From Blakeslea trispora (Eukaryota > Mucoromycota > Mucoromycetes > Mucorales > Choanephoraceae), in NCBI GenBank assembly GCA_025331445.1, contig JAIWNE010000031.1, forward strand, positions 62,001 to 126,000: a stretch of DNA of 64,000 nucleotides, in the 5' to 3' direction. Below are positions 11,435-21,642 of this stretch, piece after piece. Position numbers and translations under genes: made by a program. Under the pieces are notes generated by a model that saw nothing but the letters and a program-made list of their open reading frames with translations, was not told the origin of the DNA and ran no database searches. The first letter of the stretch is position 1. Each line of letters opens with the position of its first letter.

Positions 11435-12497
11435 AGTAACTATAGACTATATTTATAATAAATTGCCAGGATGTTTACTCCTGCTCAGTAATACAAGCTT
11501 ATTTGCTCTTGGCTATACATATTTTACATTCAGTTATTTTTTTTTTGTCTTCTCCCCTATTGCTATATGTCAAAGCCTCATGATCAAATCAATTGCAACA
11601 TATTCCTTATTGTTGTTTATCATATGCGAAAGTCCATTTATGACACAAGATCTTTTTGATTATGTAATCTTCTTTTGGGCGCTCTCATACACTTATTGTT
11701 CGGCTAAAGAATAACAAAAAGTTGCGCTTGTTTGATTTATAGATTCTATCATTGCTTTGCTATTTTCATAAAGAAGTGTGGAGTGGACTTAAATATGTCT
11801 GAAAGGGATATTGGAGTTGATGAAAAAGGCTTCTGTTCTTTTCTTTTTGTGCTAGTGTAACTCTATCTGCTGAGTGTTACCTTTACCCTTAATGACACAA
11901 AACTGCTCTCAATTTCTAAAAACCGCACTGGGCGCGAGTGGTTTATGAAGAAGAGACTGTAGTTAGAAAAGTGAGAAGACTGTCTACTGCAAATCCTTTT
12001 TTTCTCAACCGAAGGAATTCTTCAAGGTTTAAAACCTCTTTGAATTAATGAGTTGAATTATTATTAATACATGTCATTTTCCCAAAAAAAAAAAAAAAAA
12101 AGCGGAGCCTTTGCTTTTGAGTACCCGCTATTTATCTTCAAAATGGATAAATATTATCAGTCGCACTGTACCATAGCTTTGTGTAAGGTACACATCCACA
12201 ACCATGTGTCTGTGTGTGTATACGCTCTTATCCTTATAGCATCACCAACACTTGAATACTATACGTTAGTCTTTTTTAGATCCTAAATCCTGCGTAATGC
12301 AAACAATAAGAATTGAAGAAAGGGGGAGGATCTGTCTTTGAACAAATGGTAGAATTTTTTTTTATTTTTTTTTCATTGTTTCAAGAATTAAGAAAATTAA
12401 ATGCCAGCATATGTCTACTTCAAACATTTCTTTCAGCTTCTCTTTTTCTTTTCTTCTTTTCCTTCCAATTCTAAAAAGTGGCAAGAAAAAGGACGAT
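11435..12497. other. Intergenic between RIX7 and CWH43
   Basis: Same-strand spacer of about 1.06 kb. It holds A- and T-tracts (e.g. the A-run at about 12085-12101) and T/C-rich DNA before the CWH43 start, typical of a fungal promoter. I see no coding region with splice or family support. Confidence 0.6.
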
Positions 12498-13914
12498 ATG
12501 AATGAAAAGTCCGCCATTAAGGCAGATAGCTCTACACCTGTCACTTTAACTAAGGTCTTATCGCTATAATGGACAATAGCAATATCTCAACTAAACGCGT
12601 TCCTTTTTCACCTTTTTAGATAGGAGCAAGGTATATCGCTTACTCGCACACTCTATTTGCATACAGTAAGTCATGAATCGCTAATACTATAGTCATAGAA
12701 TCTGACAGATATTTAGGTGCATTTTTTGTTGCTCTTGGTGTTGCATGTTATACACATTATTACAAGATTGTTCAGAATGAATATTTTGGTTATCCGGATG
12801 TATGTATTTCTCGGTAGTTACATATGCTCATTTGCCAAGGCATAAACGCAATAAGAAACAATATCTTAATCGCTCTTTTCTCTATTTTTGCTAGGAATGG
12901 TTCCCTAGTGTCAGTGCCACAACAGGCGATAGATATCCAGCTCGTGCCTTGTTTCAAATCTTGATTGCTTTGACATCAGGTCCTCGTTTTGCACTCGTCT
13001 TTTTATGGTATTTCTATTCAACTCATTCAGAAAAAACAGTATCAAAGACAACTGGATTGAGTTTGTTGTCTGTCGGTATTATCCGTACAGTAGCTTGTGG
13101 TGGATGGGTTTATATCACTTCAACAGATGATCATCTGACTCATGATATTGCTATGGTACTCTATTTATTGTGTACATTACCATGGCAGCTGGGTGTACTT
13201 TACTCTACTTCAAGTGAAAAGAAGGCTGCCGTTCGATACAGAAAGTTTTTGACTACAGCTTTCTTCACTACATTACCACCCATGATCTATTTCTTCATCC
13301 AACACAAGGTTCAGAGAGTTCCTGGTGGTAAGACCATTTTGAAAAAAGAGAGAGAGAGAGAGAATAGATGGGATGGAATACTTAATACGCATGCCTTTTC
13401 TGTAGCCTATACTACATATGCTTTCTTTGAATGGTCATTAATTCTCTATGATGTTGCATTCGACGCAGTGTCAGCAATTGAGTTTCAAAACTTTGAAATC
13501 TCAATCATTGACAAAACTGGCATCTCACCCATTGCAGACTTGTAAGTGCTTTACACAGGGCAAAAAATCGGAAAACTAATTTTTTTTTTGGGTGGAAAAT
13601 AGGTCCGTACCTTATGCTTCAAAGTGAGTCCTTTTTTCTTTTTCTTTTTTTTTTTCTTTTGATAATCTTTGTTTTATTTTTGGCTTTTTAATCAACTCGC
13701 TATGGGTAGTCCTGAAGGAAGCATTGCGCCTTCCACTTTGCGTACATTGACCGCATTCACTGGATTTGCCTCTGAAATCTATTTAGGTAAGTAAAAAAAA
13801 AAGGGAAATCCGAGAAAAGAGTAGCCATACATATTCATATCCAATCAAATAGCTTTTGTATTCTGGACTTTGCTTACTGCTTTGACACTTTTAATTTGGT
13901 AAGAGGCAGTTTCC

Positions 13915-13945
<31 letters not shown>

Positions 13946-16040
13946 TGTGCTAATTGAAGCGCTCATAGGTACTTTCCTCTATGGTACATGGGTATCTCTG
14001 GCTTTGAAGCTTTTTTGTTTATCACTTTGATGCCTGTTATTATTGGTATTGCTTCCTTAAGACGTTTTGTAGCTCGTCACCGTGGCTTTTTCCATCTTTT
14101 ATCATTAATTGGTATCGCATCCTATCTCAAGACCGATCCTGTTTGGCGTCTTTCAATGACAGCTGTTGGTCTCGGCATCAGTCTAACTACCTACACTTCT
14201 AGCTGGATGGAATCGAACAGACAGACAGGTGATTTGGAGCGCTCTGCTCTTATTTGGGGTTTAGGTCTTGTGTTACACAATGTTGTCAAGATGGCTTGGT
14301 TTACAGAAAACCCCGTCTGGCCTATCATGCACAAAGAAAATGGTGGTTGGAACGATATTGGTATTGTTTTGGGCGTTATTTCTGCTATTGAGGTTATGAT
14401 GCGTGACAGTTCTGCACACAAAAAGACTGAAAGCCAAGACTTGAATGCATCTCTTGAAAGCACTCGTTCTGGCAGTGGATTCATGGCAGCCCTTGGTTTT
14501 GGTACACTTTTGTTTGCTCTTCACTCCATGTACACTGACTCATCCACTATCATGCGTTGGACTGTGGATGGCTATCCCAACTATGGTCCCGAGCCTGTTC
14601 CATGGGGTATAGCTACTATTGCTGCTCTCGCTGTTGGTCTGTTGATTTCTCCTTATCGTCGCTTGACCACCAGTTTTGGCTGGTACGTTGTAGGTGTAGC
14701 CTCTTGTACTGTCTTTTACTGTTCATCCGCTTGGACTGCTTACTATGGTGGTCTCATGCTAGGTGTCTATCTTTTATCCATTACACCTGCTCTCATCCGT
14801 GGTATCTCTACTCAAGCTCCCTTCAAGACTTTGTTGACTGCCTTCATGACCTACAACATTTTGTGTTTGGCTCATGTATGGGTAGTTGCTTATGAGTTTG
14901 TTCCTGGAGGTGTCTATGCTCGTGAGCGCACAGATGCTATCTTGGCTACAATGATGGTTTTGATTGGCCTAGGTGTCTTGAACGCCAACAAGCAAGCTAT
15001 GCATGATGTTCAAAAAAAACTGGCTCAATTCCATGTATTGAAACATGCTCGTTCCATGACACGCCTCTTTGTTGCTGGCTTGATGGCTGCCTCTGTCTTG
15101 GTGGCTACCCAGCGTGCTGCAAACGCAAAAACACCTGTTCCTTATAGACCTACTGAAAAGGCATTCACAGCTGCTATCTGGACTATCCATTTTGCTTTGG
15201 ATAATGACATGTGGGCAAGCGAGAACCGTATGCGTGATGCTATTCGTGATTTAGAGTTAGATGTGATTGGTAAGAACTTGAGTAGACAAGTAGGCGTTAT
15301 TGACTGATATCTTGCCCTTCCTTTTTTTTTTATTAGGTTTGCTTGAATCTGACACCATGCGTATTATCATGGGTAACCGTGATTGGGCTCAATCGATTGC
15401 TGAAGAGCTTGGCTATTACGTAGATTTTGGACCTGCTAGTATGAAGCATACTTGGGGATGTTTGATGCTCTCTAAATTCCCTATCATCAAATCCGAGCAT
15501 CATCTTCTGCCCTCTCCAGTAGGCGAGCTTGCTTGTGCCATTCATGCCACACTTGATGTACATGGACAGCCTGTTGATTTTATCGTTAGTCACAATGGTC
15601 AAGACGAGAACTATAATGACAGAATTCAACAGACGACTGAGTTGGCACGTATCATGCGTACAAGTCCTAACCCATTTGTCTTTTTGGGCTATGTTGTCAC
15701 CAAGCCTCAACAAGAAATCTACCATCTCTTGTTTGACGGTGGTGATATCAACGATGTGGATCCTACTGACTGGGATCGATGGTGTGAATATGTCGGTTTC
15801 CGTGGCTTGCGTCGTATTGGTTACGCTCGTGTCAGTCATGGAGGTATTACAGATACAGAAATCCAAACTGGCAAGTTCCAGTTGGTACAAAATCCTAGAG
15901 ACTACTGGAAGGCATCCTACGAACGTATTGCCGAATCAGATGTTGCCCCCACACTAAGATATCCATCTATGTTTTATGGTCAAGGTGTCCGAGGCCATCG
16001 ATACCATGTATTCAACGAACCTCGTTACTTTGCCAATTAA
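12498..16040 (+). CDS. CWH43: CWH43, GPI-anchor lipid remodelling protein
   Basis: Ten exons: 12498-12554, 12620-12665, 12717-12799, 12895-13327, 13406-13541, 13603-13623, 13710-13786, 13853-13898, 13969-15269, 15337-16040, giving 967 aa (yeast Cwh43 is about 953). The N-terminal part is a multi-pass membrane region of the Frag1/PGAP2 type ([35 protein letters not shown]). The middle carries more transmembrane helices. The C-terminal ~230 aa is the endonuclease/exonuclease/phosphatase-like domain (FIVSHNGQDENYNDR, GVRGHRYHVFNEPRYF). In yeast the protein replaces the diacylglycerol of GPI anchors with ceramide in the ER. Exon 6 is a 21-nt microexon. Intron 4 (13328-13405, 78 nt) is stop-free in frame. 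The donor of intron 1 (GTCTTA) is weak, so exon 1 is the least certain part. Confidence 0.93.
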
Positions 16041-16438
16041 TATTTAGTTTCCTATATTGTTTCTTCTTCTCCTTAATAGTTTTATACTTAATAGAACCTT
16101 GTGTTTTTTTTTACTTTTTGTTGTTGTAATTATTGTTGCTTACCATTTTCTCCAAGTATGGATTCCTGTAACGGTTTATCAACAGTCTCTCGATGTAGAA
16201 CACAAAGAGGCATTTTATTAAAGGATGTGTGGTCAGATCCAAGATCTTAACCAATGAAAAAGCAAGCATTATGCAAACTATCAAGTTTATGTTTGGTAAA
16301 TAGGCAGCGTCATATGCAAAATAGTTCACTGCGGTCATGACATTTGTCACACGAAGCTAATACATTTAATAACTCTTTGTTTTGCATACATGTTCTTTTC
16401 TTTATTCTTTTTACTGTTTGTGTATCAATAAAACGAAA

Positions 16439-17608
16439 ATGACGCTCACAGCGGACGATGTTGTTACTCACTATGTTCTCTCCAGTCATCCTCGCAATAA
16501 AGCAATCATAGATGTCAAGAACAAGAAGACAGGTCAACTTTGCTTTATAAAAATTCGACATAGACTTCCAAAGTTTTATGCTGTAAGTCTGGTAGATCCA
16601 GTCACCTTTCAAGCTTGTGCAGACACACAGGCCGCTAGTGCAACATCCAGAGTCAAGCCAATTACCATTCATCTGGATAATGATACAGATGCTACTATTG
16701 ATTTCCGGGAAACGGCTCGCATCAGCTTTGAATGGAGTTTTGAATGGGAAAACGAAAAATATAAATGGTAAAGTACGAAACAAAAGTAAGCAAAACAAAG
16801 CAACTTTTCTAAAGCGATTTCTCGTTTTCAACAGGATAAAGGAAAGCAAGATGAAAAGCGCATTAGAATGTAGAGCGATTCGAAAAACAGGTAAAAAGCA
16901 GTGTCGGATTCTCTTTCTCTCTATGGCTATGGATTTTAATCTTTCTTGAAACTAAAAGGCAATATATGTGTTGCACAGTATTTGCCGTGCACACTAAAAG
17001 ATGAATATTTTGGTATATTTACAGTTTTGAGCTACAATATGATTCGATGTAACCTCAACAAGTCTCATCAACTGGAGCTCATTCTCATCATGTCTCTGCT
17101 GACTTTACTGGACAAGTCCAATGATGGTGAATGGAAGAAGGACAATGTCAGCCAAGAAATCGCTGTACCACTTGAAAGCATAAAAAAGGCAGACGAGAAG
17201 AGGATTCAGCAGAAGAAGCAAAAGGCAGGTCAGCTAAATGATCTGAAGCTAGAAATGATGCTCGAAAAGGATGCACGACGATCACGAAAACAAATGCAGA
17301 TGGATGAGAAAAGGCTGCCAGTAAGTGCAGGTAACAGCCCATTGCACTCACCAAAAATGTCACCTTTACCTACACCAACCACATCACTAAATCATGTGAC
17401 GATGCTTGATGACTTCAGATTGCAACAACACCCATCAAACCTTGATGTGTATGGTCATCCCAACAAAATGCTAAGCAGTATCCATTATGATCATGGTCCA
17501 TTTCGCATGAAACCAGACACTACCGTCAAACCCTATGAATTTGGTGGCTATGAGAGAACAAGCAGCGGGTTTTTAAACATGAATGGGCAAAGTAGAAAAA
17601 AGTACTGA
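16439..17608 (+). CDS. Tubby C-terminal-like domain protein
   Basis: Three exons: 16439-16767, 16835-16890, 16959-17608, giving 344 aa. The first ~200 residues resemble the fungal Tubby-C-like/LURP-one-type β-barrel family: FEWSFEWENEKYKW before intron 1, then LECRAIRKTG, YLPCTLKDEYFGIFTVLSYN and LELILIMSLLTLLDKSND. The C-terminal part is a charged, probably helical segment (LESIKKADEKRIQQKKQKAG) followed by a Ser/Pro-rich tail with SP/TP sites (NSPLHSPKMSPLPTPTT). No membrane segment. Cellular role unknown; lipid binding is only a family-level possibility. Exon 2 is 56 nt. Splice sites are canonical and the frame is continuous, so the structure is more certain than the function. Confidence 0.75.
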
Positions 17609-17773
17609 TACTAAATAAACAAATCCTCCCCTTTCTTTTGACCAAAGAAAAGAAAACGAAAAAGTAACGTAAAGACAAACAGTTTGGTAGAAATAGATTC
17701 TGTTTTTTTTAAGAAAAAAGAAAAGTGGGAGGGATGATTTGAAGTGATGTCTAAATGAGCTAGTCTGACGCTT

Positions 17774-18103
17774 ATGTCAGTCACAGAACTTGTCGATAGA
17801 AAGCTAATGAGCAGCATCTACACTGACTTATTACAAAGTGTAACAATGTCCTTACATACAGAGAAATTAAGACAGAAGCTACTTGAAATCAGACAAGCAC
17901 TCTACTCTACTCTGATTTATCGAGAAAGCAGCATGACTGTTTATCTTCTTTTGCTTATGGCTATCTTTTCCTCTTGTTTAGGTTCTCTAATCGCTTCAGT
18001 ATTGACATTTGCTTTCTTTAGTTTCTTTCAACAAACGCCCCTACTAAATTTATCCGAAAAAGTGGGTCCGTTCACACAGCCGTATAAGCTTTTTTTTTTT
18101 TGA
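17774..18103 (+). CDS. Possible small membrane protein
   Basis: Open frame of 109 aa starting ATG TCA GTC at 17774. It has a helical N-terminal half (LHTEKLRQKLLEIRQAL) and a strongly hydrophobic stretch of about 35 residues (VYLLLLMAIFSSCLG onward) that could span a membrane once or twice. The frame ends in poly-T-encoded Phe. An alternative is a GTATAA donor near 18082 joined to an acceptor near 18143, giving a slightly shorter C-terminus. No family recognised. It fills the gap between the Tubby-like gene and the peroxiredoxin-like gene, and could be chance hydrophobic T-rich DNA. Confidence 0.3.
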   Translation: MSVTELVDRKLMSSIYTDLLQSVTMSLHTEKLRQKLLEIRQALYSTLIYRESSMTVYLLLLMAIFSSCLGSLIASVLTFAFFSFFQQTPLLNLSEKVGPFTQPYKLFFF

Positions 18104-18226
18104 GCTATTGTTTGACTGTCACCGTCACAAAATATTTTTTTTAGGTTTTGATTTCAATGCAAATTTCATTTCTTCTTCTTCAATCAAACTGGTTCTTGCC
18201 TCTTTGGCTATAGCTGAGATCTCGCC

Positions 18227-19123
18227 ATGAGTATGCTTCTGACACCACCAACCTTCAATGACGCCACCAGTAGAAAAAGACGGCATATGGAAGACACAGA
18301 AGAATGTGTGAAGAAGCCTGTCATCCATCGAGACAATACACCCATTTCAATCATGTTGAACCCAGCTAGTCAAGTACGCTCAAATATGGTAGCACCAGAT
18401 TTCAATTGTGCGGCTATCATACAGCATGAGATTGGCCGATTTCAATTATCCAGTCTGTTCTCTGCACACAAAGCGGTTGTTTTATTTTTCTATGAGGGTG
18501 ATTTGTAAGTGTTGCTAATGGCCTATACACTCAAGGAAAAAGACTGGAAGTCTGCATTAGACTTCGATTCATGATGAGCCTACGCTAACTCAGCACTTCT
18601 CTTGTCTTGAAATAGTACACCCATTTCCTGTAAAGACCTAGCATTGATTCAGTAAGTCCTTTTTATCAAATGTCAGTTGTCCTCTCTTACTCATGTCATT
18701 CAATAATAGTCATAATTTTGAGCGATTTCAGTCTCTAGGTGCTATTCCAGTTGCTATATCAACAGATACAGAAATGGTACACAAAGCCTTTGTTGATCAA
18801 TCTATATTAGGCCTTGATCCTTTGTTTCCTTTAGGTAACTATACAAATATGCTCAAGTTTGATACATGACCTATTTACAGTGCATTTAGTATCTGATACA
18901 ACTCGATCTGTATCCCGTCATTTTAACGTGATAAATTCCGAGACTGGAATGGCTCGAAGGGCAGCATTCGTGATAGACAACACTAGGCAAATTAGATTTT
19001 CATTTGTTCTTGAAGACAACCGACTCTCGCATTCTATGGATACCATTTGTACAATAGTAAGCTAAGGCAATGAATGAGACAAGCAAGATACTTACTAAAC
19101 TTCTTTAGCTCAACACATTTTAG
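18227..19123 (+). CDS. Peroxiredoxin-like protein lacking the usual peroxidatic Cys
   Basis: Five exons: 18227-18504, 18616-18651, 18710-18834, 18881-19056, 19109-19123, giving 209 aa. The thioredoxin-fold AhpC/TSA pattern is clear: APDFNCAAI, VVLFFYEGDFTPISCKDLAL, FQSLGAIPVAISTDTE, LDPLFPLVSDTTRSVSRHFN, GMARRAAFVIDNTRQIRFSF. In active enzymes the motif is FYPxDFTFVCPTE. Here the catalytic Cys position is Ser97 and the following Pro is Cys98. The C-terminal resolving VCP motif is absent. The N-terminus has a basic SRKRRH. Without the last 52-nt intron (19057-19108) the frame would end at 19065. The spliced end ICTILNTF fits the family better and the intron has a TTACTAAAC branch site. It may be catalytically altered or dead, perhaps a regulator (inference). 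Confidence 0.82.
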
Positions 19124-19295
19124 AATCAGAACCATGTAAAGACTCATAAATAAAATAAATCAGAAACAACACCAATCAATAGAAGCTGTATTATATTGAA
19201 TGTGTCATTCTGAGACTATCATTTCTATTTAAAGTTGCATAAACAATGTGGGGAAGCCCAGTACATGGCGATCGACGGCATCTGTCTAGAGTTTA

Positions 19296-20956
19296 TTAAT
19301 CGATTCTGAGCATTTTTTCAATCACAGTGCTGCCTCTTAAGGAAGTAACAATATGTGTCATAAACTCAATTGTTGCTGGCTCTGAATGTGTCTTCTCACT
19401 AAAGATAATAAGAAAAACAACATGTCGATCGATTCGCATCAAATAAAATGTACTGCCTACGGTTGGATCCATGAAATGGACCGGGCCGGCCTTTGAGTCA
19501 TTTAGTCTATGCCGACTACCTTGAATGATAGATATGATGCTAGGTAGATATTTTACAGGTGGTTCCTATCATTTAAAAGGAAACGTTCAATAGGTAAGAT
19601 AATCGTTGCTTTTCTTCTTTTTTTTTTCTTACTTTAGGAAGAGAGAAAATAAAAGGAAATGAGTAAACTCCTTGAGGTTGCTCATAAGATGAGTTTGGAC
19701 AAATATAGCCTTGAGGATAAAATGGCGTGTCGCTTGTTACTTCATAGATCAAGCTAATACTATCTGCGCCCTGTTTTTTTTTGAATGTATGTATTCTTGT
19801 TCAATGTGGATCAGACTCCAATGATTCAAAAGTCATAAATGAATAGCAGCTTACTGATCATAATAGTCTATACGGACACCTTTCCAAAGGGCCTTCTCGG
19901 GATCTTCTTCACTTATGATACTCTGCTTCTCAAGCAAAATTTGATTAAAGTAGAGAGTCATCTTGGCTGCTAAATTGTCTAGAACCTGAACATACCATCG
20001 AATAGTATTTGGCCAGACATCGCCTTGTTTTTGATGTGTTGTTTTAGTGTCCAAGTGATTAAAGATAGAGAACCGCCATAGTGAGGATGTTTCTTTTGTA
20101 TTTTCAGGCTTCAGAGAGGTTTTCTATTCAAATTGCTCAACGTACAAGCTAATTTTGCCCTATTTTTCATTTTTCTTATTACCTCCGGATAGCTCTGTTC
20201 TTGACACATCTTTTTCCATTCAGCCAAATCTTGTTTACCCTTATACAAGGCAATGCAGGTATCTTGTAGCGAATAGTTTGTAACGGATGTCCTAGCTTTC
20301 AAAATACAATAGAGCACATGAATCTCTTTCTCTACACCAAATCCCAGCAGAGGCAAACTGCTAGATAGATGCATATCTTGTGTCTTTGCCTGTACAATTT
20401 CCACTTCTTTCAAAATTTCGTCAAATTCCCCTTTACTAGACTGTGCTAATATGGCCTGATAGAGGCTAATCATCTCGCGTCGTATCAAACAGAGATTCTT
20501 GAGTGCGTCCATCATTGTCACTAATTCATGTCTATCTTCAGGTGATAACCAGGTAACAGAATTGAGATGCACTATTTCCTTGGGTATTTCTTGAGCAAGG
20601 TTTGTGTACACCATTTCAACAGACTACTGAATAAGCATGTATCATTTAGGCTCTTTTTTTTTCTTTTCTAAAACGCGTATCAATATACTTTTGCAGGTAC
20701 TTTACTGTATCTTTTCTAACAACAAACCATCTCGAGCGAAGAAACTGAAGCTGAGTAAACGAGTTTTCGCAACTCAATAATCGAGTAAAAATGCTGCCAA
20801 TAGGTTGATAGATCTTTAGAAAGTGTTAATAGATTCCCCTGTTTTCAGATCAACTGCCTGATTCACCTTGGTTAGTTTGGGAATAAGCTTATTAGCTGCA
20901 ATATAGTCAAAGGCCCCTAAAGCTTTTAACACAGACTGATATTGGTCTTCTTCCAT
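19296..20956 (-). CDS. KICS2: KICS2 (C12orf66-type) subunit of KICSTOR
   Basis: Six exons on the minus strand: 20956-20867, 20813-20706, 20623-20183, 20123-19855, 19795-19633, 19565-19296, giving 446 aa, essentially the length of animal KICS2. Colinear blocks match my knowledge of the animal protein: an N-terminal LKALGAFDYIAANK helix, FVVRKDT...VEMVYTNLAQEI, an EIHVLYCILKARTSVTNY helix, FKKKQGADSISLIYE, a FYPQGY...YEQPQGV...FPFIFSLP block, and GSTFYLMRIDRHVVFLIIF near the end. In animals KICS2 works with KPTN, ITFG2 and SZT2 to tether GATOR1 to lysosomes and restrain TORC1. Exon 5 uses an acceptor after AACAAG (19796), not the nearer CAG at 19771, because only the former keeps frame and restores the conserved FxxK block. 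The exon 2/3 junction adds one Ser. It is divergent from the CSL gene. Confidence 0.88.
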
Positions 20957-21642
20957 AGAGCCTTATTGAGTTATAAAGAAGATAGAAAAAGCTTAATAGA
21001 ATAAAAATAAAAAATCTGATAAGGCAACATAATTTTAAAGGTTAAATGCACACCACTAGCGTCATCTTTTGCAAAGTCGAAAATAATTTTCATGCAAAAA
21101 AAAAAGGCTTGTTTGTACCACAAACTGCCTTTTTCAGTTACGGCTTTGACTGGCCTGTTTTCATATTGTGTTCAATTGATTGATTGGATAAGTTTGTTTC
21201 GCTTGTATCTCGAGTCATCTGTCTCCCCCAATCTCCTCCTCATCCTCCTTTCTAACTTGATGTAGTTCTAGCTTCTCTCATTGAACTTTGGCTTAAATAT
21301 GCAATAAGCACTGCTAATGGAAGCGGGATGCCCTGCATCGTCCGAGAAGAGTGAAAGAAGAAGTCTAAAAGTCATGTGGTTCAAAAGCTGCGGAGAATAA
21401 TGAGATTGAACAACCGTTAGCCAAGGCAAATTTTGCACAACTATTTTACTTGTGTTTCAGATAATGGCAACAATGTCTTCTAATTGGTTTAGTTCTGCTA
21501 CCCAAAAGAAAAATTCTAAATGTGGGGGATTTTTTTTAAAAAGCAAAAAAAAAAGATGGCGTTCTCCATAAATCCCCTTATTTTCTTCTTTTACCTAATT
21601 AAACATTTTACTTTTCTCTGCTAGCTTTTTTTTCTCCCTCTT
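20957..21642. promoter_or_regulatory. Divergent promoter KICS2 / CSL
   Basis: 686 bp between two start codons pointing apart. It contains AT-rich DNA, a CT-rich stretch near 21221-21260 (CCCCCAATCTCCTCCTCATC), and T-tracts just before the CSL start. No family-specific motif is evident. Confidence 0.5.

Noticed and set aside
14191..14524. Minus-strand frames of 83-97 aa
   Set aside because: Antisense shadows of CWH43 exon 9.
15333..15890. 185-aa minus-strand frame
   Set aside because: Lies antisense inside the last CWH43 exon, whose sense frame has clear family motifs.
19057..19065. Unspliced end of the peroxiredoxin-like gene at 19065
   Set aside because: The sequence ATA|GTAAGC is a good donor, a TTACTAAAC branch and TTTAG acceptor follow, and the spliced end fits the family better.
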